A stretch of 64,000 bases of DNA from Flavobacterium sp. PMTSA4. GTDB lineage: Bacteria; Bacteroidota; Bacteroidia; Flavobacteriales; Flavobacteriaceae. Position 1 is the stretch's first letter; every line of letters starts with the position of its first letter. Shown here piece by piece: positions 1 through 10,040 of the stretch. The notes beneath the pieces are model-generated. The model was given only the letters and a program-made list of their open reading frames with translations, did no database searches and was not told where the DNA came from. Where the stretch lies: NCBI RefSeq assembly GCF_032098525.1, contig NZ_CP134890.1:1860001-1924000 (forward strand), read 5' to 3'. The translations under genes were made by a program, and so were the position numbers.

Positions 1-2273
1 ATCGTGAACAATACGGAGTAAATCCATTATTTTATGGACCACAATATACCGATACTTTTGCAGGCTTAGACCCAGATGAACCTTATTTAGACAAAGCTCC
101 TAACTACGAAAGAGATTATAAAACTGGCAAATATGTAATTGTTAACAATTATAAAAACGCCGAACAAAACACGAATAATCAACATAAAGCATTTTTACCA
201 AGACTTTGGAGTACAGATCATATTGAAAACTATATGATTTTCACAAATCCGCCAAAATTTGAACTAAATTATGATTATCCTTTTGAAGAAGATTTAGCTC
301 AATATGGAGTTGATATTGATAGTTTAAGCGAAGATCAAGTTGCACAAGCTGTTGGTCAATTAAAAGAAGAAATGCAAAGTAGCATTAGAGAATTCAAAAA
401 TGCATATGCTCAAAAAAAGGTTGATAACGAAGATTTGGTTAGTTTCCTTAAAAAATATGGTGATTATTTAATTGTTGAGAAACCTTCAACTTTTGACAAT
501 CTATGGTTTATGTTCGAGTACCAGTTTGGATACATGTATGGAAGATATTTACTTTGGAATTTTGTTGGAAGACAAAACGATATTCAAGGAAAATATGATA
601 ACCTAGATGGAAATTGGATGAGCGGAATTAAATTCGTTGATGAATTACATCTTGGAAAAGGAATTGACACTAATTTAACCGACGACATTAAAAACAATAA
701 AGGTCGAAATCTTTATTATTTCCTTCCGTTCATTTTAGGAATAATTGGCTTATTGCATCATGCCAATAAAGATTTGAAAAGCTTTTATGTATTGCTTGCC
801 TTATTTTTATTTACAGGATTGGCTCTAAAAATCTATTTAAATGAAAGACCATTTGAACCACGCGAAAGAGATTATGCGCTAGTAGGTTCTTTTTATGTCT
901 TTGCCATATGGATTGGATTTGGTGTTTATGCAATTTATGAAAAAGCATCAAACTACGTTAAATCAAATCTAATTGGACCTGTAATTATTGGAGTTTGTCT
1001 ACTTGCAGCACCAATTTTAATGGCTTCTCAAAACTGGGATGATCATGATAGAAGCGAAAAATATACTGCAGTTGCAATGGCGAAAAATTATCTTGAATCA
1101 TGCGATCCAAATGCTATATTATTTACAATTGGCGATAATGATACATTCCCATTATGGTATGCCCAAGAAATTGAAAATGTAAGACCAGACGTTAAAATCG
1201 TCAATACAAGTCTGTTTATGACCGATTGGTACATCGACCAAATGAAACGCAAAACTTATACTGCAGAAGGTTTGCCTATTTCATTTACCCATCAAGAATA
1301 TGTTGGTGACAACTTAGATTATGCGGTTAGAATTATCAAAACTGATGCACGTTGGGAATTAAAAGATTTAATGACTTTTATCAAACATCCTGAATCTACA
1401 ATCGATTTACCAAATGGTCAAAATGTACATTTTTATCCAACTAATAAGTTCAGAATAACTATTAATAAAGATGACATTATTAAAAATAAAGTAGTTAACG
1501 AGAAATATTATGATTCCATTGTTCCATACATTGATATTGATATAAAAGATAGAGCTTTGTATAAAAACAGAATCATGATGTTGGATTTAGTGGCAAACAA
1601 TAATTGGAAACGTCCTATTTACTTCACAGGTGGAAGCTTTGGTGATGATGATTATTTATGGATGAAGGATTATTTGCAACTTGACGGAATGCTTTACAAA
1701 CTTGTTCCAATAAAAACAAAAGTCGACAAAGAATACCCAATTGATATGGGACAAATTGATAGCGATAAAATGTATGATTTGGTTTCAAAATGGCAATGGG
1801 GTAATGGTGACAAAACAACAATCTATCATGATCCTGAAACAAGGAAAAACAGTATTTCGTATCGAACCAACATGTCTCGCTTGATGGATCAATTGATAAA
1901 AGAAGGTAAAAATGATAAAGCCAAAAAAGTAATTGAAGAAGCTATAACTAAAATGCCAATTGATTATTATGGATATTACACAATGGTAGAACCTTTTGCT
2001 GCTGGTTATTACAAAATTGGTGAAAAAGAAAAAGCCAGAGAATTACTTGAAAAACTGATGACAAAATACAAACAAAGCTTAACTTATTTCTCAGGTATTC
2101 AGCCATCAATTCAAAATGGAATCATTTCAGATATAATTACCGATATTGAAAGATACAGAAGTTTGTTGATTACCATGAAAGAGAATGGAGATGAAGAATT
2201 TTACAATAAAAACAAACCAATATTTAATTCTTTCAATAAACGATTTACTCGTTTTGGAAGAGAAATGGAATAG
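1..2273 (+). CDS. DUF2723 family membrane protein, 5' truncated
   Basis: The frame is open from position 3 of the window, so the gene begins upstream; about 756 residues are visible. The ATG at 234 is internal, because the residues before it read as continuous protein. Four hydrophobic segments (bases about 710-1025) are followed by a soluble part with the motif GDNDTFPLWYAQE, which I recognise from the Bacteroidetes DUF2723 family. That family is thought to be distantly related to GT-C/protein O-mannosyltransferases. The last 130 residues look like TPR-type helix pairs. I infer an inner-membrane protein with its C-terminal domain outside the cytoplasm. Substrate and reaction are not known to me. 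A strong terminator follows. Confidence 0.85.
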   Translation, partial: REQYGVNPLFYGPQYTDTFAGLDPDEPYLDKAPNYERDYKTGKYVIVNNYKNAEQNTNNQHKAFLPRLWSTDHIENYMIFTNPPKFELNYDYPFEEDLAQYGVDIDSLSEDQVAQAVGQLKEEMQSSIREFKNAYAQKKVDNEDLVSFLKKYGDYLIVEKPSTFDNLWFMFEYQFGYMYGRYLLWNFVGRQNDIQGKYDNLDGNWMSGIKFVDELHLGKGIDTNLTDDIKNNKGRNLYYFLPFILGIIGLLHHANKDLKSFYVLLALFLFTGLALKIYLNERPFEPRERDYALVGSFYVFAIWIGFGVYAIYEKASNYVKSNLIGPVIIGVCLLAAPILMASQNWDDHDRSEKYTAVAMAKNYLESCDPNAILFTIGDNDTFPLWYAQEIENVRPDVKIVNTSLFMTDWYIDQMKRKTYTAEGLPISFTHQEYVGDNLDYAVRIIKTDARWELKDLMTFIKHPESTIDLPNGQNVHFYPTNKFRITINKDDIIKNKVVNEKYYDSIVPYIDIDIKDRALYKNRIMMLDLVANNNWKRPIYFTGGSFGDDDYLWMKDYLQLDGMLYKLVPIKTKVDKEYPIDMGQIDSDKMYDLVSKWQWGNGDKTTIYHDPETRKNSISYRTNMSRLMDQLIKEGKNDKAKKVIEEAITKMPIDYYGYYTMVEPFAAGYYKIGEKEKARELLEKLMTKYKQSLTYFSGIQPSIQNGIISDIITDIERYRSLLITMKENGDEEFYNKNKPIFNSFNKRFTRFGREME

Positions 2274-2291
2274 ATAGAATTTATTAAAATT

Positions 2292-2333
2292 AAAAAATGT
2301 GCAAAAATGAAATTATCGTTTTGCACATTTTTT
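2292..2333 (+). terminator. Intrinsic terminator after the DUF2723 gene
   Basis: A perfect 15-bp inverted repeat (2292-2306 with 2319-2333) encloses a 12-base loop. It is A-rich on the left and ends in six T on the right, so it can work in both directions. An ATG of the next reading frame (2307) lies in the loop, which argues against that ATG being a start codon. Confidence 0.85.
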
Positions 2334-2351
2334 ATTGCTTATATTTACAAC

Positions 2352-2987
2352 ATGAGTGTTTGGGTTAAATCTAAAAAATGGATGAAATTAATGTTTCCAA
2401 AGTATGTTTGGAAAATAAAAACTAATGAGAAAAAAATCTATTTAACCTTTGATGACGGACCAACACCAGAAATTACAAATTGGGTTTTAAAACAATTAAA
2501 AATTTTCAACGCTAAAGCAACATTCTTTTGTATTGGAAATAACATTCAAAAATACCCAACTGTTTTTAATGGAATAATAAATGAAAAACATTCGGTTGGA
2601 AATCACACTTTCAATCATCTAAATGGATGGAAAACTGATTCTAAGAAGTATATTGAAAATACTATTCTTTGTCAATCTGAAATCAACAATCTGAACTCTG
2701 AAAATAATACTCTATTTCGTCCGCCATATGGAAAAATTAAACCTTCACAATCTCGAAAGTTGAGAAAAATGGGTTACAAAATAATTATGTGGGATATTAT
2801 TTCTTTTGATTTTGATTCAACCATTTCTAAAGAAAAATGCTTAGAAAATGTTTTAAAAAACATTGAAAACGGCAGTATAGTAGTTTTTCATGACAGTCAA
2901 AAAGCATGGAAAAACCTTGAATACGTTTTACCTAAAACATTAGATTATCTAAAAGAAAAAGGATTTTCGTTTGAGAAAATTGACTAA
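2352..2987 (+). CDS. Polysaccharide deacetylase family protein (NodB domain)
   Basis: This 211-residue protein is a metal-dependent carbohydrate esterase 4 (NodB) enzyme, which removes acetyl groups from N-acetylated sugars such as chitooligosaccharide or peptidoglycan. All family motifs are visible: TFDDGP (catalytic base and metal Asp), HTFNH (metal histidines), RPPYG, a WD segment and a late FHD. I chose the ATG at 2352. The earlier in-frame ATG at 2307 sits in the loop of the preceding terminator and adds 15 residues not seen in the family. There is no clear signal peptide, only a short basic and aromatic N-terminus. It is convergent with the next gene, the stop codons overlapping by a few bases. 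The exact substrate cannot be read from the sequence. Confidence 0.88.
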   Translation: MSVWVKSKKWMKLMFPKYVWKIKTNEKKIYLTFDDGPTPEITNWVLKQLKIFNAKATFFCIGNNIQKYPTVFNGIINEKHSVGNHTFNHLNGWKTDSKKYIENTILCQSEINNLNSENNTLFRPPYGKIKPSQSRKLRKMGYKIIMWDIISFDFDSTISKEKCLENVLKNIENGSIVVFHDSQKAWKNLEYVLPKTLDYLKEKGFSFEKID

Positions 2988-3280
2988 ATCTGTTCTTGAA
3001 CAATAGTTATCAAAGTGTTTGCATCAAGTTCACCTGACTGACGCCAAACCATTTGACCTTCTTTGTAAATCATTAAAGTTGGAAGACCTTTTATACGAAG
3101 TGCTTCAGCTAACTCTTGATTTTTATCTACATCAATTTTAATAACTTTTGCTTTGTCACCAAGTGCTGCAGCAACATCTCTGATAACAGGATGCATAGAA
3201 ACGGAAGAATCGTTCCATTCTGTATAAAAATCTATCAACACTGGTACTTGAGCGTTAATTAATTCTCCAAATTTTGACAT
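2984..3280 (-). CDS. Thioredoxin-fold protein without the CXXC motif
   Basis: This is a 98-residue single-domain protein with the full thioredoxin layout: a VLIDFYTEW strand, the IDVDKN strand, the cis-proline loop GLPTLMIY and the last helix. The active site normally reads WCGPCK. Here residues 22-27 read WNDSSV, so both cysteines are replaced (Asn23 and Ser26). The rest of the fold is intact and the gene shows no frameshift. I therefore infer a binding or chaperone-like role, or an interaction module, rather than a disulfide reductase. It stands alone between convergent and codirectional neighbours. Confidence 0.85.
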   Translation of the reverse strand: MSKFGELINAQVPVLIDFYTEWNDSSVSMHPVIRDVAAALGDKAKVIKIDVDKNQELAEALRIKGLPTLMIYKEGQMVWRQSGELDANTLITIVQEQI

Positions 3281-3353
3281 AAAACCAAAATATTAAATTT
3301 CTTTTTTTTACAAAGAAATAAATTTATGACACAAATGTAACATTTTTAACTAA

Positions 3354-4586
3354 TTATGCTACTTTTTTACCTTTTTTTAGTTCGATAATTGTAATTTCAG
3401 GCCAAATACCTACTCTTCCAGGATAAGCATGAAAACCAAAACCTCTATTAACATAAACATATTTTCCAAGATTTTCATATAAACCTGCCCATTGTTTATA
3501 GACATATTGAACTGGACTCCATTTTACAATTCCTGGAATTTCTATTCCAAATTGAAAACCATGTGTATGTCCCGAAAGCGTTAAATGAAAATGTTTTTCA
3601 TGATTTTTAACCACATATTCCCAATGACTTGGATCGTGACTCATCAAAATCTTAAAATCTTCTTTGTTCAAATTCTCAGAAGCTTTATTTATATCGCCTT
3701 TTTCACCAAAATGTCTTCCCCAATTTTCAACACCTACCAAAGCAATTTCTTGATTATCTTTTTGAATTTTTACATTTTCATTTAATAACAATTTGAAATC
3801 AATTTGTCGATGCAAATCTTTAACAGCTTCAAAATTGTCTTCTAAAGCTTTATCTGAAGGCCAATTTTTATATGTACCGTAATCATGATTACCGAGTATT
3901 GAATATTTTCCAAAAGTTGGGTTTTTTAATTCTCTAAAAGTATCAATCCATGGATGCATTTCTGTTGCATCTGTATTAACAATATCACCTGTAAAAAGTA
4001 ACAAATCAAATTTTTGTTTATTAATTAAATCAACTGCATATTTAATTTTATCTGGGTTGTCAAAACTTCCACTGTGTATATCTGAAATTTGAGCTAGTGT
4101 AAACCCATCAAAGCTTTCAGGCAAATCATCAAATGTCAATGTTTGTTTAATAACTTTAAAATTATACTTTCCATATGTCATTCCATATAAAAAAGAAACA
4201 AAAGGAATAGCCGCTAATCCATAAGCTATTTGGCTGACAAATTTTCTTCTTTCTGGTAAAAAACTACCATAATCTCTATCACCAAGAAAACGCGTTATTG
4301 TTCCCGAAAAAACTCTGTAAATATCTTCAAATATCATCACAAAGGTTATCAAAAGTTTTGGAACAAACATTAACAATAACAAACCTATTGTCAATAAAGA
4401 TTGCTTTGTTTGTCCAACACTTCTATCAAAATGAAAAAAACCATTTATGATATAAATTATCGCAACAACATTTAAAATGACATAAATAAACTGATAGGAT
4501 TTAACTTTTGTAATTGTTCTAAAAGCCTGGAAAGCATATATTTCAACAACCGCAACTATTAAAAATAGAAAAAGCCAACGTGACAT
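3354..4586 (-). CDS. Membrane-anchored metallophosphoesterase
   Basis: This is a 410-residue calcineurin-like phosphoesterase. The N-terminal 150 residues carry several transmembrane helices, and the catalytic domain follows. The metal-binding motifs are all present: ISDIHSG, FTGDIVN, GNHDYG, MSHDP and SGHTHGFQ. I chose the ATG at 4586 (protein starting MSRWLF) rather than 4637, because the 17 extra residues are poor and the shorter form is the usual one in relatives. Related YkuE/YaeI-type enzymes act on phosphodiester-containing lipids at the membrane. The substrate here is unknown. The gene runs away from polA. Confidence 0.88.
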   Translation of the reverse strand: MSRWLFLFLIVAVVEIYAFQAFRTITKVKSYQFIYVILNVVAIIYIINGFFHFDRSVGQTKQSLLTIGLLLLMFVPKLLITFVMIFEDIYRVFSGTITRFLGDRDYGSFLPERRKFVSQIAYGLAAIPFVSFLYGMTYGKYNFKVIKQTLTFDDLPESFDGFTLAQISDIHSGSFDNPDKIKYAVDLINKQKFDLLLFTGDIVNTDATEMHPWIDTFRELKNPTFGKYSILGNHDYGTYKNWPSDKALEDNFEAVKDLHRQIDFKLLLNENVKIQKDNQEIALVGVENWGRHFGEKGDINKASENLNKEDFKILMSHDPSHWEYVVKNHEKHFHLTLSGHTHGFQFGIEIPGIVKWSPVQYVYKQWAGLYENLGKYVYVNRGFGFHAYPGRVGIWPEITIIELKKGKKVA

Positions 4587-4716
4587 TATTATAATTTTTA
4601 ACAAATTAACAAAGAAAAGTAGAGTTACATCAAACAATTAAATATTATTTAACTTAATATTTTAATTCTCTTTTTAGCTTAGTTTAACTATTTTTACGTT
4701 TTATATAAATTATACT

Positions 4717-7572
4717 ATGTCAACTCAAAAACGCCTTTATCTTCTTGATGCTTATGCTCTAATTTTTCGTGGTTATTTTGCCTTCATTAAAAATCCTCGT
4801 ATCAATTCAAAAGGAATGGATACTTCAGCTATAATGGGTTTTATGAATGCTTTAATGGATGTAATCAAACGAGAAAAACCAGACCATTTAGCGGTTGCAT
4901 TTGACAAAGGTGGAAGTGATATCAGAAATGAAATGTTTCCAGAATACAAAGCAAATAGAGATGAAACTCCCGAAGCTATAAAAATTGCTGTTCCGTATAT
5001 TCAAGAATTATTAAAAGCGATGCATATTCCAATTATGGAAAAAGCAGGTTATGAAGCCGATGATTTGATTGGAACATTGGCAAAACAAGCAGAAAAAGAA
5101 GGTTTTCAAGTTTTTATGGTTACGCCAGATAAAGATTTTGCACAATTGGTTTCTGAAAATATTTTTATGTACAAACCTGCACGAATGGGTAACGACATTG
5201 AAATTTGGGGAATTCCCGAAGTATTAGAAAAATTTGAAATCACTAATCCGTTACAGGTAATTGATTACCTAGGAATGATGGGCGATTCTGCCGACAATAT
5301 TCCTGGTTTACCTGGTGTTGGCGAAAAAACTGCTAAGAAATTCTTAGCTGAATTTGGCTCATTAGAAAATCTTTTGGAGAATACACATCAATTGAAAGGC
5401 GCAATCAAAGAAAAAATTGAAGCCAACAAAGAACTCGGATTACTTTCAAAAAAATTAGCCACAATTCTACTCGATTGTCCGGTGACTTTTGATGCAAAAG
5501 ACTTTGAACTCTCAAAACCCGATGTTGAAAAAACTGATGCTATTTTTCAAGAATTAGAGTTTCGCCAAATGAAAGCTCAGTTTGATAAATTTTTTGGAAC
5601 AGGAAAAGAATATGACGAAATTGAAACCAATGGAAACAATAATTCTACTCCACAAACAACCAAAAAAGCTACTCCAAAAAAAACTAATGAAGACCAAATG
5701 GATTTGTTTGGTTTTTCGGATGAAGATTCAAATGATTCTACTTCACATTCTGGTTATGCAACTTTAGAAACTACATCACATTTATATCAAATTGCTCAGG
5801 GTGATTTTGCCGCAAAATTATTAATACAAAACCTTATGAATCAAACATCTGTCTGTTTTGATACTGAAACCACAGGGATTGATGCATTAAACGCTGAGTT
5901 AGTTGGAATGTCTTTTTCTTATGAAAAAGGAAAAGCTTTTTACGTTCCATTTCCTGAGAATCAAAAAGAAGCACAAATTTTAGCAGATAAATTCAAACCA
6001 TTTTTTGAAAATGAAAGCATTGAAAAAATTGGTCAAAACTGTAAATATGATTTAAAAGTTTTAGCAAATTATGGTATTCAGGTGAAAGGTAAATTGTTTG
6101 ACACCATGATTGCACATTATTTAATAAATCCCGACATGCGCCATAATATGGATGTTTTAAGTGAAACGTATTTAAAATATTCACCAAAATCAATTGAAAC
6201 TTTAATTGGTAAAAAAGGTAAAAACCAATTATCAATGCGTCAAGTGGAAATTGAAGCAATAAAAGAATACGCAGCAGAAGATGCTGATATTACGCTACAA
6301 CTAAAACAACATTTTCAACCTATTTTAGAAAAAGTTGGCACCAAAAAATTGTTTGATGAAATAGAAATTCCATTAATTCCTGTTTTGGCTGCTATGGAAA
6401 TGGAAGGCATCAACCTTGACGAAGATTTCTTAAAGAAAATGTCCATCGAAATGGCTAAAGAAAGTAGCGCTTTAGAACAAAAAATCTATGAAACAGCTGG
6501 AGAGAAATTCAATTTGGCATCACCAAAACAATTAGGTGATATTTTGTTTGAAAAATTAAAAATTGGAGGTGCAAAACAAAAGAAAACCAAAACTGGTCAG
6601 TATGCAACTGGAGAAGAAGTATTGAGTTATTTGGCAAAAGATAACGAGATTGTTCGCGATATTTTGGAATGGCGACAAATGGTAAAATTACAAAGCACAT
6701 ATATTGACGCTTTACCTGAACAAGTAGACAAAAAAACTGGTCGTGTTCATACCGATTATATGCAAACAGTTGCTGCAACGGGAAGATTGAGTTCTAACAA
6801 TCCGAATTTACAAAACATTCCAATCCGAACAGAACGTGGACGATTGATTAGAAAAGCATTTATTGCTCGTGATGAAAACTACACGTTACTTTCTGCCGAT
6901 TATTCGCAAATTGAGTTACGAATTATTGCAGCACTTTCAGGAGAAGAAAATATGATAAAAGCATTTCAAAATCATGAAGATATTCATAGAAGTACCGCTG
7001 CAAAAGTATTTAATGTTGCTTTAGAAGAAGTTACTAAAGAACAACGTAGCAATGCAAAAACGGTGAACTTTGGAATTATTTATGGTGTTTCTGCTTTTGG
7101 ACTTTCCAATCAAACCGATTTATCGCGTTCTGAAAGTGCCGAATTGATTGATGCCTATTATAAAACTTATCCGAAACTTAAATCATACATGTCAAATCAA
7201 GTTGATTTTGCTAGAGAAAATGGTTTTGTTGAAACAGTTTTAGGAAGACGTCGTTATTTAAAAGATATCAATTCTGCCAATGCAGTTGTTCGTGGTGCAG
7301 CCGAACGAAATGCAGTGAATGCACCAATTCAAGGTTCAGCAGCAGATATTATCAAAATTGCTATGATTAATATTCATAAAAAATTGACTTCTGAGAACTG
7401 GAAATCAAAAATGCTATTGCAAGTGCATGATGAGTTAGTTTTTGATGTTCACAATAGCGAATTGGAAAAAATTCAACCGATGATTAAATATGAAATGGAA
7501 AATGCATTCAAACTTGATGTTCCATTAGAAGTAGAAATGGGAATGGGTAAAAATTGGTTGGAAGCACATTAA
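4717..7572 (+). CDS. polA: DNA polymerase I
   Basis: This 951-residue protein has all three domains. Residues 1 to about 290 are the 5'-3' exonuclease (AFDKGG, EADDLIG, GDSADNIPGLPGVG). Residues about 350-550 are a 3'-5' proofreading exonuclease whose DTE motif (FDTETTG, near residue 380) is intact, unlike Taq polymerase. The remainder is the family A polymerase with motif A (SADYSQIELR), the O-helix region (RSNAKTVNFGIIYG) and motif C (QVHDELVFD). It fills gaps after primer removal and repair. A low-complexity linker rich in N, T and K lies near residues 300-345. It has its own transcription unit. The spacing to the next gene is 109 bases. Confidence 0.98.
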   Translation: MSTQKRLYLLDAYALIFRGYFAFIKNPRINSKGMDTSAIMGFMNALMDVIKREKPDHLAVAFDKGGSDIRNEMFPEYKANRDETPEAIKIAVPYIQELLKAMHIPIMEKAGYEADDLIGTLAKQAEKEGFQVFMVTPDKDFAQLVSENIFMYKPARMGNDIEIWGIPEVLEKFEITNPLQVIDYLGMMGDSADNIPGLPGVGEKTAKKFLAEFGSLENLLENTHQLKGAIKEKIEANKELGLLSKKLATILLDCPVTFDAKDFELSKPDVEKTDAIFQELEFRQMKAQFDKFFGTGKEYDEIETNGNNNSTPQTTKKATPKKTNEDQMDLFGFSDEDSNDSTSHSGYATLETTSHLYQIAQGDFAAKLLIQNLMNQTSVCFDTETTGIDALNAELVGMSFSYEKGKAFYVPFPENQKEAQILADKFKPFFENESIEKIGQNCKYDLKVLANYGIQVKGKLFDTMIAHYLINPDMRHNMDVLSETYLKYSPKSIETLIGKKGKNQLSMRQVEIEAIKEYAAEDADITLQLKQHFQPILEKVGTKKLFDEIEIPLIPVLAAMEMEGINLDEDFLKKMSIEMAKESSALEQKIYETAGEKFNLASPKQLGDILFEKLKIGGAKQKKTKTGQYATGEEVLSYLAKDNEIVRDILEWRQMVKLQSTYIDALPEQVDKKTGRVHTDYMQTVAATGRLSSNNPNLQNIPIRTERGRLIRKAFIARDENYTLLSADYSQIELRIIAALSGEENMIKAFQNHEDIHRSTAAKVFNVALEEVTKEQRSNAKTVNFGIIYGVSAFGLSNQTDLSRSESAELIDAYYKTYPKLKSYMSNQVDFARENGFVETVLGRRRYLKDINSANAVVRGAAERNAVNAPIQGSAADIIKIAMINIHKKLTSENWKSKMLLQVHDELVFDVHNSELEKIQPMIKYEMENAFKLDVPLEVEMGMGKNWLEAH

Positions 7573-7681
7573 TTAAACATTAATTCTTTAATTATTTAAC
7601 GCAACCATATCTTTAAAAACTAATCTACACTTTAGTAAGTAGTTTCTATTTACTATATTTAACCAACAAAAAACCAAAATT

Positions 7682-8584
7682 GTGGATAGTTTAAAGACCA
7701 TATTGTACTTTTCTATTTTTAGATATCCATTAAAATTAGAAGAAATCCACAGTTATAATAATCATACTGATATTGACGAAACATTCAATGAACTTCAGTA
7801 TTTAATCAACGAAAAAATTGTTACAAAAATTGACGATTTCTACGTTTATGGTACCGATTTAGATAGTGTAACCAAAAGACTAAAAGGAAATTTACAGGCA
7901 AAAAAAGCTTTAATTAAAGCAAAAGAAAGAGCAAAATTTATTTCAAAATTCCCATATGTTCAATCTGTTGGCGTTTCAGGTTCATTGTCAAAAGGTTATT
8001 TTGATAATGACAGTGATATAGATTTTTTTGTAATCACAAAACCTGAAAAACTTTGGATTTGCAGAACTTTATTAATGCTTTATAAAAAAATATTCCTTCT
8101 CAATTCTCGTAAATATTTTTGTATCAACTATTTTGTTTCATCTTGTAGTTTGGAAATCGAAGAACAAAACAGATTTACTGCTACCGAATTGAAAACATTA
8201 ATTCCATTGCAAGGAAAAGATGTGTTTAAGCAGTTTTACAACGAAAATAAATGGATTTATGATTATTTTTCAAAGTTTACACCCGAAATAAACTCAGTAG
8301 AAGAAACTCAAAAACCTTTTTTTTCAAAAACTATTGAATTTATCTTTGATAATAAAATTGGAAATAAAGTTGATAATGCTTTTAAAATAATTACGTTAAA
8401 AAAATGGCAATCAAAATTTAGTTATATGAATCAAACGGATTTTAAAATTGCATTAAAATCAACAAAAAACATATCTAAACATCATCCATCAAATTTTCAA
8501 AAAAAAGTAATTTTTTCACTTAACGAAAAACTCGAAGAAGTTCGTCAAAAATTTAATATTGAAATCATAAAAGAATATGTCTAA
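7682..8584 (+). CDS. Nucleotidyltransferase-fold protein, first gene of the radical SAM/glycosyltransferase operon
   Basis: This is a 300-residue protein with a GTG start. The N-terminal 70 residues look like a winged helix. They are followed by a polymerase-beta-type nucleotidyltransferase core: GSLSKGYFDNDSDIDFFV near residues 101-118, with the GS and DxD metal motif intact. The C-terminal half is helical and without clear matches. Such proteins transfer a nucleotide to a small molecule or protein; the target cannot be predicted. It overlaps the next gene by 8 bases, so the two are probably translationally coupled. No non-coding gap larger than 13 bases follows until 20,437. Confidence 0.75.
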   Translation: MDSLKTILYFSIFRYPLKLEEIHSYNNHTDIDETFNELQYLINEKIVTKIDDFYVYGTDLDSVTKRLKGNLQAKKALIKAKERAKFISKFPYVQSVGVSGSLSKGYFDNDSDIDFFVITKPEKLWICRTLLMLYKKIFLLNSRKYFCINYFVSSCSLEIEEQNRFTATELKTLIPLQGKDVFKQFYNENKWIYDYFSKFTPEINSVEETQKPFFSKTIEFIFDNKIGNKVDNAFKIITLKKWQSKFSYMNQTDFKIALKSTKNISKHHPSNFQKKVIFSLNEKLEEVRQKFNIEIIKEYV

Positions 8585-10040
8585 CATTCTTTTTTCACAT
8601 TCTTATTATTATAAACTTGACCCAAAACAATGGAAAAACAAAACGCCTTTTCCGCCTTTGGGAACTTTGTATGCAGCATCTTTACTTCGTGAAAATGGTT
8701 TTCAAGTTTCACTTTTTGACACCAACTTATTAGACAGTTCAACATCAATTGAACCAGTTTTAATAAACGAAACTCCCGATTATTTAGTCATTTATGATGA
8801 TGGTTTTAACTATTTGACCAAAATGTGTTTGACCAATATGCGCGAAGCTTGTTTTGAAATGATTCAATTAGGAAAAAAACACAATTGCACCATAATTATT
8901 TGTAGTTCCGATTCAACCGACCATTATGAAGAATATATTGAAAAAGGAGCTGATTTTATTCTTCTGGGCGAAGGTGAAATAACGCTTTTAGAACTTTTAA
9001 AATCATTAGATAAAAATGAGTCAATTGATAATTTAAAAGGAATTGTATTCAAAAGCAATAATAAAATTCAGGTCAACAACAAAAGAGAAGTTTTACAGCA
9101 TTTGGATGATTTGCCTTTGCCTGCTTGGGATTTGGTTGACATTGAAAGTTATAAAAATATTTGGAAACAAAGTGGACAAGAATTTACGTTAAACATTGCT
9201 ACGACTCGTGGTTGTCCTTATAAATGTAATTGGTGCGCCAAACCTATTTATGGTAATCGTTACAATGCACATTCTCCAGAATATATTGTTAAGGAAATTA
9301 AATTTTTAAAAGAAAAATTTGGAGTTACACGATTTTGGATGTGTGATGATATTTTTGGTTTAAAACCAAATTGGGTTCAAGAATTCAACAAAAATTTAAT
9401 AGACCATAACTTAAAAATCAAATATTACATTCAAAGTCGAGTTGATTTATTATTGAAAGATGACACCATTGATTGCCTAGCAGAATCTGGTTTAGAAGAA
9501 GTTTGGGTTGGAGCCGAAAGTGCTTCACAAAAAATCCTTAATGCCATGGACAAAGGCACAACTGTTGGACAAATTTATCAAGCCACAAAACTTTTGAAAG
9601 CTAAAAATATTCGAATTGCTTTCTTTCTACAGTTTGGCTATTTAGACGAAAACCAGCAAGATATTCAAAAAACAATTGAAATGGTCAAAGAACTAATGCC
9701 TGATAATATTGGTATTTCTGTTTCTTATCCTTTACCTGGCACGAAGTTTTACAACAAAGTAAAAGACGATTTAAAACTCAAAGCCAATTGGACAGATTCT
9801 GATGATTTTGACATGATGTTTAATGGAACTTATAACACAAATTATTATCGAAAATTGCAACGTTTTGTACATAAAGAATTCAGAAAGCAACAAGGTTTTC
9901 AAAATCTGAAAAATGTTTTTTCAAAACCAAATACCATTACCGTTACCAGTTTAAAGTCAATTGCAAAACTTGCTTATTATATTCCTAGTTCATTTTTAGA
10001 TTCCATTTTGCTAAAAAAACTTCAACACCATGGAAGCTAG
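8577..10040 (+). CDS. B12-binding-type radical SAM protein 1
   Basis: This 487-residue protein has an N-terminal cobalamin-binding-like Rossmann domain (about residues 1-150, including the LGEGE motif) and a radical SAM barrel. The CxxxCxxC cluster motif (CPYKCNWC) is near residue 212. The order is that of the BchE/P-methylase/HpnJ class. Members carry out B12-dependent methylations or other C-H chemistry on lipids and natural products. The canonical DxHxxG B12 ligand is not obvious, as is frequent in this class. It starts MSNILFSHSYYY, clearly similar to radical SAM protein 2 (10,794), so the two are paralogues within the operon. It overlaps both neighbours, by 8 and 11 bases. The substrate is unknown. 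Confidence 0.85.
   Translation: MSNILFSHSYYYKLDPKQWKNKTPFPPLGTLYAASLLRENGFQVSLFDTNLLDSSTSIEPVLINETPDYLVIYDDGFNYLTKMCLTNMREACFEMIQLGKKHNCTIIICSSDSTDHYEEYIEKGADFILLGEGEITLLELLKSLDKNESIDNLKGIVFKSNNKIQVNNKREVLQHLDDLPLPAWDLVDIESYKNIWKQSGQEFTLNIATTRGCPYKCNWCAKPIYGNRYNAHSPEYIVKEIKFLKEKFGVTRFWMCDDIFGLKPNWVQEFNKNLIDHNLKIKYYIQSRVDLLLKDDTIDCLAESGLEEVWVGAESASQKILNAMDKGTTVGQIYQATKLLKAKNIRIAFFLQFGYLDENQQDIQKTIEMVKELMPDNIGISVSYPLPGTKFYNKVKDDLKLKANWTDSDDFDMMFNGTYNTNYYRKLQRFVHKEFRKQQGFQNLKNVFSKPNTITVTSLKSIAKLAYYIPSSFLDSILLKKLQHHGS

Noticed and set aside
2307..2351. Upstream ATG of the deacetylase gene
   Set aside because: It lies in the loop of the preceding terminator and the extra 15 residues are not part of the family.
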